Of a DNA stretch of 64,000 nucleotides, positions 1-9,603 are shown in pieces. A program made the position numbers and the translations under genes. Each line of letters opens with the position of its first letter. Position 1 is the first letter of the stretch. The notes below the pieces were generated by a model. That model was not told the origin of the DNA and did no database searches. It saw only the letters and a list, made by a program, of their open reading frames with translations. Source of the stretch: Phoenix dactylifera. Lineage: Eukaryota > Streptophyta > Magnoliopsida > Arecales > Arecaceae. The stretch covers positions 62,001 through 126,000 of the forward strand of contig NW_024067986.1 in the NCBI RefSeq assembly GCF_009389715.1. The letters are read 5' to 3'.

Positions 1-730
1 GAGGCCGAGCTCAGAAGGCCGAGACCGGGAGACCGAGCTCAGAATGCTGCCGAGCTCAGAAGGCCGAGCACAGAAGGGTGCCGAGCTCCACAGAAGGCTG
101 CCGAGCTCAGGAGGCCGAGCATAGAAGGCTGCCGAGCTCAGAAGGCTGCCGAGCTCAGAAAGCCGACCTTAAAAAGCTGAGCTGACCTCAGAAGGCCAAC
201 CTCGTCGTCCACATGCTGCTGCCATGCCCTGCGGCAGCCTCACCGCACCATGCTTTGCTTGCCGGCCACGTCACGACATATCAACCACGGACCATACCCT
301 GCTACGATTGTCAACGCCTCACCATTCCCAAGAATGGACTGCACTGCGCGCCACAAGCAAGCTCTGGCTGTGCGCCATCTCCTCCCATGATGGGAACGGG
401 CCATCCACGGCAACTCATTAATTCACACGATCACGTCCAATCATGACGGTAACCCATTAATTTGCCTAGTCACATCACAGATAACCCTGACACTCCTCAT
501 ATAAAAAGGAAAATTTCTTCCTCTCAAAAGAGGACTTCAGATTTCTATTGACAGTTTATCTCCTTTTTCAAACTTAAGCCCCTTCTGACTAAAGCATCGG
601 AGGGCCGGCGCCGAAACCCCGGCCACCGGCTTCTTGCAGGTCCCCGGAGGACGCTGCCCGCCGATACACCACCAGCCAGAGCTCCTCCTCCTCAGTCAGT
701 GGTCGCCCCCGGGTCCAATTTCCAGCAACA
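1..730 (+). mobile_element. 3' part of a Tat-type Ty3/gypsy LTR (cut by window start)
   Basis: Positions 1-200 are short tandem units built on CCGAGCTCAGAAGG. From about 490 the sequence runs in parallel with the LTRs at 46636-47490 and 57656-58519: a TATA box (TATAAAAA, 500-507), then the block around CATCGGAGGGCCGGC at 596-610, the CCGCCGAT and GAGCTCCTCCTC motifs, and the same 3' end GTCCAATTTCCAGCAACA. It stops at CA (730). The upstream part differs from the other LTRs, so it is a related subfamily rather than a copy of the same element. No internal gag or PBS follows, so it is a solo LTR or the 3' LTR of an element lying to the left. It sits in what should be the last intron of the OEP24 gene. 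Confidence 0.8.
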
Positions 731-1272
731 CTAAGCATATATATAATTATTTTGAATGGATATAGATATAAGTTAGATATTAGTTATATCTTTATTTTTT
801 TTATCATAATTATTATTCAAAATAATCAAAATATTAGCAAAATTTAACGATGAAAACTTTTAGTTATATAATCACAAAAGATGGGGATGGAACTCACTAT
901 GCATAGTTATTAAACCCATATGGAGACCGACTTGGTCAAATCTCTAAGTTATTAGTACGTGCATGCTAGAATATAAAAAATAAAAAACTATTTAATTAAA
1001 AAATAAAATATAAAATTTTCAGCAAATACCATTGTTGCTCTTTATTGTAGCATAAATAATTATAATCATGAATTATCTATTTTTCAAGTGCTGGCATGAA
1101 AATTATATACAAGTATAAAAATATGTTGAAATTTTTTAATATTTTAAAAATTAATAATATATTTATGAAAATATCATAAGGAATAAGATAAATTTTATTA
1201 ATTTGTCATTTTTATTAAAAAGAAAAAAATATATGCTTATATAAAATAAAATATTTTTATTTATTTATTTAC
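731..1272. other. AT-rich intron sequence of the OEP24 gene
   Basis: Strongly AT-rich, with no open frame of note on either strand. It begins (on the minus strand) with the apparent splice donor GTAAATA directly after the OEP24 exon ending at 1273. I see no candidate for the missing C-terminal exon here. Confidence 0.55.
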
Positions 1273-1928
1273 CTTGAAGGTACCGGTAATTGGAGAGTTC
1301 CGGGCCCACTCGAGGCCTAGGGCTTGGGAGGAGGTCCCGTATGTCGCCTTAACGGCATCACCCCCTTCTAACCTCCTCGTCACGGCGAAGTACCAGGCGT
1401 TGCCTTTAAAGTCGTAGGAAGTCTCCGCCACCGTCCGCCGGAGTGCCCCGTGCGCGTACGTGTACCCCACCTTCCACTCCTTGGTCCCCAGCGCGTGGCT
1501 CACCGCCATCCTGTTCCTCGCGTCGAATGCCACCGCCCCGTCCACCACCGTCCGATTCTCTCCCCGGGCGTGCGTGTACGTGAGATCCACCGCCCTCCCC
1601 AGCACCTTCATCGAGTCCCTGAACTGGAACCTTGCGTCCTAGCATAAAGGGCAATGATTGACGGACGGCGTCGAAACAAGGACGGGAAAACGGTAAGGAT
1701 AACGGTGAGGGGGGACTGGGTTACTTTTTGGGGTGTGTAGCCGATGGAGAAGGAGCCGGGCTTCTCGAGGGAGAAGGAGAAGGCGTAGGGCAAGTTGGGG
1801 CCACGGGCGACGGTGACGTCAGTGACGGTGGTCTGGAGCTTGACATCGCTGGCCTTGACGTCGACGGAGAGGGAGGCAGTGGCGGAGCTCTTGATGTTTT
1901 CGTACTTGCCTTTGAGAGTCGCCTTCAT
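1273..1928 (-). CDS. OEP24: Outer envelope pore protein 24 (OEP24), last exon missing
   Basis: Two exons on the minus strand. Exon 1 runs 1928 to 1725 (68 codons) and starts MKATLKGKYENIKSS. An in-frame ATG 29 codons upstream exists, but the family begins at MKA. Intron 1639-1724 (86 bp) has GT/AG ends and phase 0. Exon 2 runs 1638 to 1273 (122 codons), beginning DARFQFRDSMKVLGRAVDLT and ending GTFK before a GTAAATA donor. OEP24 is a beta-barrel solute channel of the plastid outer envelope, normally about 210-215 aa. The 190 residues here leave about 24 C-terminal residues for a third exon, not visible in 1-1272. Reading on without splicing gives only V-N-K and a stop. Family assignment rests on the order of conserved segments (KPGSFSIGY, TYTHARGENRTVVDG, KVGYTYAHG, GLEWARNS). 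Either the gene continues beyond the window start across the inserted LTR, or it is truncated. Confidence 0.85.
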
Positions 1929-3698
1929 TGTTCCCGCTCCTGACTTTGCCGCCCCTCGCCTCTCTCTTCTCGAAAGAAATGCGACGGTGGAGAAGGCGAA
2001 GAGAGAGGAGGCCACAAGCGGCGTGTGCCAGGTTGATCATCTAGCGGGAGTTTTGCGGAAAGAGCCGGCAAAGAATTCTAAGAGAATCTGATTTTCTTTA
2101 TCTTTTTTTCGTTTATTTTTTTATTTTCAACCTTTTTTTTTAGCTTTTCTTTTTTTTATTATTAAAAAACAACTTTAAGCTCCATGTGGCAAGGGATTAA
2201 AGGCATGTGGGGTCCATGTTTCGGTTTGAGTGGGTCGGCTACTAAACTTGCAAAGTAATTTATTATTCATGTCATGCCTGGTTGTCCATATTGTCTCGTG
2301 GGCACCAAGGGGCCTACTAAACCAATGTGAAACAAGCTTGGCCAAGATTTTTGGCTCAATATGTTGATCCAGGCTCAAATTTTAGACTACATTTGAAATC
2401 AAGCTAGGCTTGAGCTTCGTTTTTTTTATTATCTATTTTTTCACTCAATTTATTAGCCCGATATGGCACAGTCGGTATTGATGCAGTACCTTAGCCAAGG
2501 CCCATGTATTCCTCAGCCAATTACCATCTCTTATACATTAGATTCGTAATCTGAACGATAATATGGTAGGCAATCTCTTGTACTTTTTTTAACAATTTAC
2601 ATATTTTTCTGATGTTTGTTATTATTATCATCTTGTTCTTCTTTACATGAGATAGGTCTCAAGTTCGAATTTGGATAGTGAGTCATGGTTTTCTATTATA
2701 TTCTAGAAAATCAATCCTCATCAAAATTGGGCTAAATGAATTTGACTAAGTTTAGGCAAATAAAAGTATTATTTAGCTTTTTTTCCTTATATTTTTGGTT
2801 TGTAGGCAAATAAAAGTATTAAAATGCATAGAATGGCGCAAAAAAAAAATAAAAGAAGATTTTGCAAGAAAATTATACTCTATTTTCATTTTACAAATTC
2901 AATATCATTATGATTTTTTGAGTATTCCATACATTTTTGATGTAGGGACAAAATTGTCCCCAGACCTTCCAAATCAGTTATGTAATTATTCCGTCAATTT
3001 GGTATATTTAAATCCTATCATTCACAAATTATATAAATCCTACTCCAAATTTGTATAAAAAGTGTTAGATATTTATACTAGTTTTTGGACATGGCAAGTT
3101 ATGAAAATCTTTCTCCAAATGCATAAGAATGATATTGAAGATTTGATAAATTTAATAAATCATAAATATTTGTAATTAAGCAAGCAATACTACTTCTTAT
3201 AACATTACATATAAATAAATATAGTATAAATCTATCATGTGAAGGCACTTATTCATTTGTTGAAGACTACCTGTCACCTAAAATAGACCAAACATAATTT
3301 TGTTTACATAAGTTTTAAATACATATTTCACTTTTAATTAATAATTAATTATGCAAATTTATCTACAAGATTATGAGTTTCATAAACACTTGCAAATATG
3401 CCCAGTTTATTGATAATTCTACCAATAAAAATTTGGTAAATTCTCTTAAGTTCAAAATATAGTGTGAAATCTCATATTATTTTCTCATTATTTTTGATAT
3501 GTTATGAGAATTGTATTTCATAAATTTGTATATGTTCTATTAGAAATTTATGAATGAAGTAATAATAATTTGTATTTCATGTTAATTTAATCTATTATAT
3601 TTATCATTTTAAAATTTGTGATCTTACTTTTCAAAAAAAAAATGCAAGTCTTACAAAAAAATCTATGCAGATTTAACATTATACCAATTGCACTCTAT
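1929..3698. other. Intergenic region upstream of OEP24
   Basis: This holds the presumed promoter and leader of OEP24 (minus strand) and AT-rich DNA. Around 2100-2160 there are T-rich runs on the plus strand. At 2640-2700 a short stretch with AAGTTCGAATTTGGA resembles the B-box part of a tRNA-derived repeat but has no clear partner A box. I see no gene. Confidence 0.4.
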
Positions 3699-3953
3699 TG
3701 TCGCTCAAAATTCGACCTAACAGGTGAACGTGCCAATTTGCTTGGTTGAGCTAGAGGAGCATAGCATGGTGCTAGAGCTGTTCTGTAACCACAGAAAATG
3801 ATCAGAGGGTCGCCGAAATGTGTTCGACGGGAGACCTACCAATGCTTAAGTCAGGCAAAGTTTTAAGAGGAAACAAAAGAGTTGGAAGAGTGATAGAAGT
3901 ATTGGAGTATAGTATTCAGATTTTTCTCCAAACTTGGAGGGTCCCTGTGCCTA

Positions 3954-5977
3954 CACTACATGAAAATTAGGCATTGTTGATGCTTTTTAATGTGTATACC
4001 GATGTGAAAAAGCATCGGTAGTTTTATTTCCAATGCTTTCTAAAGTGTCGCAAAAGCGTTGGCTATGCCACTGTCGAAAACTAACTTTATAACGTTTTTT
4101 TGAAGGTGTCGATAATTAGAAGAGTTATAAGCATCGCTAATCGTCGATGCTTTTTAAAAGCTTTGATGATGAAGCATGTTATATCAGTGACGTTTATTTG
4201 TGTCTCTAATTAACGACGCTAATAAGCATCACTAACATATATTTTAACGACGCTTTAAAGCATAGTAAGAGTTATTTTTTAAAAAAATATTTAAATTTTT
4301 TTAAAAATTCTATATACATTTATATATACTAAACACATACACAACAAAAGTCATATAATAACACATGTCATAATCAAACAGATCATTCAAAATATTCATA
4401 TTGTCAAATATGATTACATTTACAATATGTTTCAAAAAAATATAATATATATATATATATAACTCCTAAATATGAAGTCTAAGAGCTATCAGGGTCGATG
4501 GCATCATTATCATCATCTTTACGAGTAGAGGAAATATTAGAAACCTACAAGAAAAGAATAGAAACTTTAGAAGTTAAGAATATGAAAATCATTAAGTTGA
4601 GCCCTCGAGGATTATATCTCTGTTTGATGTCTCTGCCTCATCTCCTCCATCTCTGTTTGATTGCTCTGTCTCATCTCCTCCATCGCTGCCTTTAGACTAC
4701 AAACCTTTGTTGTGCTACTACTTTGTCTGATATCTTGAGTATATCTGCTCACTGTAGACAACTGAGTGGGGGTAACTCTAACACCATATTAGCTTCCGTT
4801 CATATTAGCATTCTCAAAATCAAATTTAATGAAATTCTGAACTCCATCCAAATATTTTTTGCTGGATCTCGACTTATTTATTCAACTTTTGTCCATTCTA
4901 TTAGAATACTGATTGAATTACAACTTACCTAAAAAGATAAACAAAAAAATAATATTATATTCTATAAAAATTCATAAGAAAAAAAACTTAGCAACCGACA
5001 TACACTATATAAACTTTGATTGCAGTAAGTATATAAACATATATACTTTTTTTCTGTATTGAAATACACAAGCTCACAGCAAACCTAGCCTTCCTTTACC
5101 AAATTCTACATCTAAATCCGCAATCACATTTTTTTTCAAGTCCAAGCCTTGGATCCCCCAAACTTCAGAGATCCCTCTTCCAAATATAAGACACAAAGGA
5201 TACAATTAAGAAAGAATAGTGATATGTTTAACTCAAATGGCTGACAATCCACTCTTCAATAATGCCTACAATTTTAAGGACACGCAGGCTAGATTTTAAA
5301 AGAAGGCGAAAACAAAATAGAAGGAAATGAGGGTTCTTCCCCCAACCCATGTTTTTCCTCAACCCATTGATGACAAACAACTAAGGGTTCCCCATAGCAT
5401 CCAAAATGAATAATAGCAGCTAATGCGATAGAACAATAGTAAATAGCCAGAAAGACAAAAAGGTGCAAGTGGACTAACCTGCTGTAGGATCGAGAATGAG
5501 GTGACGGAGGAGGGGCTGGCAGAGAGACTGGCGACAGAAGAGGAGGTCGAGCGAGAGGCGAAGGAGGAGTAGGTTGGGGGCCGAGACATGCTAGCGATGA
5601 AGGAGGAGGCTGGGTGAGAGGAAGGAGGAGGAGGCCAAGCGAGAGGCGATGGAGGAGGAGGCTGGGGGCTGGAAGAGGCTGGTGACGGTGGAGGAGGCCA
5701 GGCAAGAAAAAGGAGGAGGAGGTCGGGCAAGAGGAAGGAGGAGGAGGCCAAGAGAGGGAAAAAAGTTCCGACGATGCTTTAAAGCATCATCGATTTTACA
5801 ATGTTTAAAAAAGCGTTGGAAAAAAAGTTTTAACGTGTCGACGCAAAGAAGCTTCGTCAGAAACCAATAACAAGACGACACATCTGTCTAGCAAAGTTGA
5901 GCCTGCCTAATCTTTTTCCAATGCTTCTTTCTAGCGTCGGCAATATTTCGTCTGCTTTCCTGATTATTCCTATAGTG
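3954..5977. mobile_element. Non-autonomous CACTA (En/Spm-type) transposon, 2,024 bp
   Basis: The left end is CACTACATGAAAATTAGG; the right end reads, on the complementary strand, CACTATAGGAATAATCAGG. Both are bounded by the 3-bp duplication CTA (3951-3953 and 5978-5980), as expected for CACTA elements. Subterminal zones contain repeated GATGCTTT/AAAGCATC palindromic motifs (3975-4260 and 5770-5940). Inside there is a degraded fragment of a transposase-associated gene (4479-4790, minus) and a purine-rich stretch (5480-5760) that gives long but low-complexity frames. There is no DDE transposase, so it would depend on another element. It is inserted in an older gypsy LTR. Confidence 0.88.
4479..4790 (-). 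pseudogene. Remnant of a CACTA accessory (TNP1/Ptta-like) gene
   Basis: On the minus strand, about 4790 to 4617 reads as a charged, glutamine-rich helix with two copies of EEMRQ (MEEMRQSNQTEMEEMRQRHQ) ending in a stop. A second open piece, about 4540 to 4479, ends in the acidic tail DDDNDAIDPDSS and a TAG. Coiled-coil C-termini rich in MEEMR-type repeats are usual in plant Ptta/En/Spm TNP1-like proteins, so I read this as the last exons of such a gene. The corresponding region of the second CACTA element (29270-29660) is similar but also broken. No upstream exons are recognisable. Confidence 0.5.
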
Positions 5978-6705
5978 CTAGTATCTTAGAAAAGAGGATA
6001 TGAATCTATATGATTAGGATTGTATGATTTGCGGATGCGTAGTTGAGCTCTTTCCATATTCATTAATCGGGACAGTTAAAAAATTTCTTTTTAGGTACAC
6101 CACGATCGGGCAGTTTTTTTATTTGCTGGTTGGTCATGATATTCCTTTTCGGGTGCATTAAGATTGCACTGAGCTCCAACCAATCATGTTGATTATTAGA
6201 AGATTTGATTGGGCATTGATTTTGCTGGATATGCAACATCATCTAGTTGGTGGGTTGAGCTGTCAAACGAGATTCTGGAGATGGTGAATCCAAGCTATAT
6301 TACTTGTCCCACACTTTCGAGCCCGAGTTGTGCTTACTCGACTCAAGTAAAGAAAGTAGTCAAATTATTTGTCGGATAAGCCAACCAAGTTGAATTCAAG
6401 CTGCCTGATCAACCCTCAGCATTTTTGGAAACTGCATTTAATGATAGGTATGATTTCTATAGAGTGGGTTCCATTTTTGAAGCATCGTGCATACAGATGA
6501 GATTTTTGCCACTGCCATCATTCCTTCTCGCAGTTTTGAAAAGGATCGATCCATAGGATCCCACAACCCCAAATGTCGAGCTTACATTTTTATATAAAAA
6601 ATAAATAAAATATGAAATATCATACTATTCATCAAATGATTATTTAATCACCTGAATACATAATGAATAAGGAAAATAAACTACTTATACTAAATGGTAT
6701 TGCAT

Positions 6706-6790
6706 GTTATAGCCTAGTGGTTGAGTATTTGTCTTTTAAAGAAAAGATCAATGGTTTCAATCAGTAATGCAATTTTGAGAGAATTTTTTT
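6706..6790 (+). repeat. Possible tRNA-derived SINE head
   Basis: TAGCCTAGTGGTTGAG resembles a pol III A box, and about 38 bp on, GGTTTCAATCA resembles a weakened B box. Spacing and order fit a tRNA-derived SINE 5' end. There is no second copy in the window and no clear 3' tail, so this is tentative. Confidence 0.28.
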
Positions 6791-7084
6791 ATAGGATACT
6801 CGTATTTGGATATGAAAATCTTTAAGATCTAAATTTGGATCTAAGTCCAGCAAGATTTATAAGAAATTTGAATTCGAATCCGTATCCAATCGAATATTAG
6901 CATTTTTATTTTTATTTGAATCCAATCCAAAATAAATACAAAAATGGATGTCGTCGAATTTTATCAGACCCGATTTGAGTGCTAAAAATGTTTGGTGCCA
7001 TTATTTTTTTAATTTCTATTTTTAAACTTCATTTTTCATTATTTCTAGAAAGAAAGTAAAAAAAATTTAGTTTCATTATTTTCA

Positions 7085-7490
7085 AAAATATGAAACGAAT
7101 GTCTTTTGTCACCACCATTGATACCACCTTCACTATCACTGCCATTACTCTCATACCACTATTGTCTTCTCCAGCATCGCTACTACTATCACCTTGACCA
7201 TCTCTACTACCACCATTACGGCTATCATCGTTGCCATTATTTCTACCATCATTATTACCGCCATTGTTGTAATTATCTCTAACGTCGCTGCTACAAATGC
7301 TGTCATCAATACTGTCACAATTGCTATTGCCACTCCTCCACCTTTGCCATCATTATTGCTTGCCACACCACTGCCGCCATCATCACATTATTGGTGCCCC
7401 CACTGCCAATATTACCGCAACTATCACTATCATTATAGCCTCTATTGTCTCTGTCACTATGATCACTCCTTTAGCCACCATAATTATATT
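7085..7490. repeat. Trinucleotide-rich (CAT/ACC/ATT) low-complexity tract
   Basis: Imperfect CAT, ACC and ATT triplets over about 400 bp. The triplet periodicity keeps frames open on both strands (Ile/Thr/Ala/Val-rich), which explains the ORFs here without a gene. Confidence 0.75.
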
Positions 7491-9456
7491 TATATTTTAA
7501 AAATAATTAACTATACTAATCATGTTTATATTCTTAAAATGTTAGATATAAGATATAAATAATTTTTTATTTCTAAAAATAATAAAAATGAAAGGCATAC
7601 AAAATGACACCTAACTCTGCTTTTTTTTTTCCTCATGAAAGTATTGGATCCACTAGACTTGGCATATGTAAACCTGCACAAATTCTGAGAATACGATCTA
7701 CACAAATTTGTGAAGGATAGAATTTAGAAATATATTTGACATGATGGCTAATTTGCACAATTGGTCATTAATAAACATATAGAAAAATAACTAATACTAC
7801 AACTTGTTATAATATAATAACAAGTAGTGTATAAAAATAACATGCTAATAAACTATGTAATTTGTTGAAATTTTCTATTATATTAAATACAATCTAAAAT
7901 CAATTATTTACAATTTTGTACAAATTTTACTCAAAACTTGTGTGCAACTCAGACTGATATGGGTTCTGCTGGTGGGCTAGTATTGAAAGGTCAAACAGGA
8001 TTTTACCCCATTATAAGAATATCCTATGAAATCTTCAAAAAAAAAAGAAGATGATATTGAATCTGCAAAGTAAGGTGGTGTATTTTTTTGCAAATCTTTT
8101 TCCAACAAAAATTTTGATTAAGATTTTTCCAGCAAGGATTCTCTAATTTATGGAAGTGATTTTTGTGCTCATATTTTCAAGACTTTTTAGAAAATTCATC
8201 TTGCAGAAGGGGAAGCTATAAGTCAGGTTTTATAACTTCTCCGAAAAGCATTTCTAAACTTTTTCTTCTTTTACAAAAATAGCTCTTTTTAGGTAATGTT
8301 ATCAAATACTTATTTTTCTAGAAAATAATTTTTTTACTTTAAAAATTATGAAAAAATATTCTTTAGCCTACACCAAGTACACCTTTGGTCCATTTTGGGT
8401 TTGACCCGTGTTTTCACCTGAAAATCGTAAACTGGACATGGATGTAGAATCAAACTCCAGCCACGTTGGAAAGTGAAATAAATCTCGCAAAGATGGATTT
8501 TAATTTTTACATGACAAAGCGTTAAACAAGCCCAATTCTGTCCACCAAAATGCAATTTAGAAAGACTAGCCTTAGCCCCACTTGGTTGTAAAGCAAACAA
8601 GCAATCTACGCATTCTTTGATTCAAATTAAAGCCAAATCTAGTCACATCTTTGTATCTTTGGATCATACAGGTGCAGGCTCAATCTAAAGATGCTACCTG
8701 ACTCACTCATTAGTTATGTAGATTAAGATAATTTGGGCTGGACTTGGGCTCAAAAATCTGAACTTGACTTCAAGAAGGACTAAATTAAAGTTGACATCTA
8801 ATCCAAGTCGAACGCCACCTGGCTTAACCCGACTAGCCTCGATCCTAACTTGACTTAATATCTCAACAAATAAATAGTTCATATTTATGTTTTATATAGA
8901 TTGCTTATATGTCTATTTAATTATATTTTTAATCTTACTAAATTATGTATAAAATGCATCATTCAAGTTCATGAATAAGTTAAGGTATTAATCCAACAAA
9001 AATATTCTAAATCTTTTCTCCAAATTAAACTTCTATTCTACTAAATTAAATCCAATTAACATAAACTGACCTACCTCAATTTGACTAACTTAACTTGACT
9101 TGGCTAACACAATATAACTCAAATTTAGCTTAAAATAGGATTGGGTTGGCCTGGAGAAATGCCTAGTGGTTTCAGGCTGGGTTGAGTTAGCGCTGTGGGA
9201 TTTGGAGTTGGGGTTGGGCTAGCATCCGTCTCCGACTTGACTCAACCCGTCCAAGTTGCAGCTCAATTGGATTGTGTTCTCATCTGACTCATTTGCAGGT
9301 GAAAACCCATCTTAATTGTTGCTCTTATCCACCGTCCGTTTGAACCATCACCATATCCCCTGTCCCCTCTGATTTCATTCAAAGCTCACTGATCCGACGG
9401 CTATGATGGGCCCCAGCAATAAAATAACGTCCGAAAATCCTAGGATGAGGTTGCTA

Positions 9457-9478
9457 TTTCCCGCCAAGGCTTTCGCGC
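9457..9478 (+). promoter_or_regulatory. Two E2F consensus sites upstream of the 15.1-19.4 kb gene
   Basis: TTTCCCGC (9457-9464) and TTTCGCGC (9471-9478) both match the E2F/DP consensus TTTSSCGC exactly and start 14 bp apart. They lie about 65-75 bp before a TAGGGTTT telo-box (9544-9551) in the presumed 5' UTR. Together with a telo-box, such sites are typical of plant genes expressed at G1/S or in dividing cells. The transcription start is inferred, not seen. Confidence 0.6.
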
Positions 9479-9519
9479 TCGTTTATTTAATTATTTGTCC
9501 CTTCCCGTCATTTACCCCC

Positions 9520-9603
9520 AGTTCTCTCTCTGTAGTCTTCAGCTAGGGTTTCTGCTCGCAAGCCGCCTTCGCAATCTTCTATTTGGTTGATACTTCTATT
9601 GAG
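9520..9603 (+). other. Putative non-coding first exon (5' UTR)
   Basis: A pyrimidine-rich leader with a TAGGGTTT telo-box at 9544 ends at a plausible donor, GAG|GTCAGT (9601-9606). The next exon would start at 14974 after TATGCTGCAG and carries the start codon at 15058. The start of this exon is approximate, and other donors downstream are possible. Confidence 0.4.

Larger units (their letters stand above)
3699..6310. mobile_element. Old gypsy LTR split by a CACTA insertion
   Basis: Segments 3699-3953 and 5978-about 6310 together match the LTRs at 38545-39042 and 44125-44720. Shared landmarks in order are TGTCGCTCAAAATTCGACC, the block around GGTGCTAGAGCTG, GGTTAGGATTG-like and ACGATCGGGCA-like motifs, and GGTGAATCC near the end. 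Removing 3954-5977 plus one copy of CTA joins the two halves exactly as in the 38.8-kb copy. No internal region adjoins, so it is a solo or truncated LTR. Its right end and own target duplication are not clear. Confidence 0.7.
6311..9440. other. Intergenic, AT-rich
   Basis: No gene supported. It holds a CAT/ATT-rich simple repeat (7085-7490), a possible tRNA-derived SINE head near 6706, and at 8690-9280 a diffuse stretch rich in TTGGGCT/TTGACTT motifs, a texture also present at 31180-31730. Frames here are short and show no family similarity I can name. Confidence 0.4.

Noticed and set aside
5289..5881. Leu/Pro/Ser-rich frames in the first CACTA element
   Set aside because: Purine/pyrimidine-skewed low-complexity DNA gives long frames by chance; no motif.
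7151..7562. Hydrophobic Ile/Val-rich ORFs that look like membrane proteins
   Set aside because: Explained by CAT/ATT triplet repeats; both strands are open.
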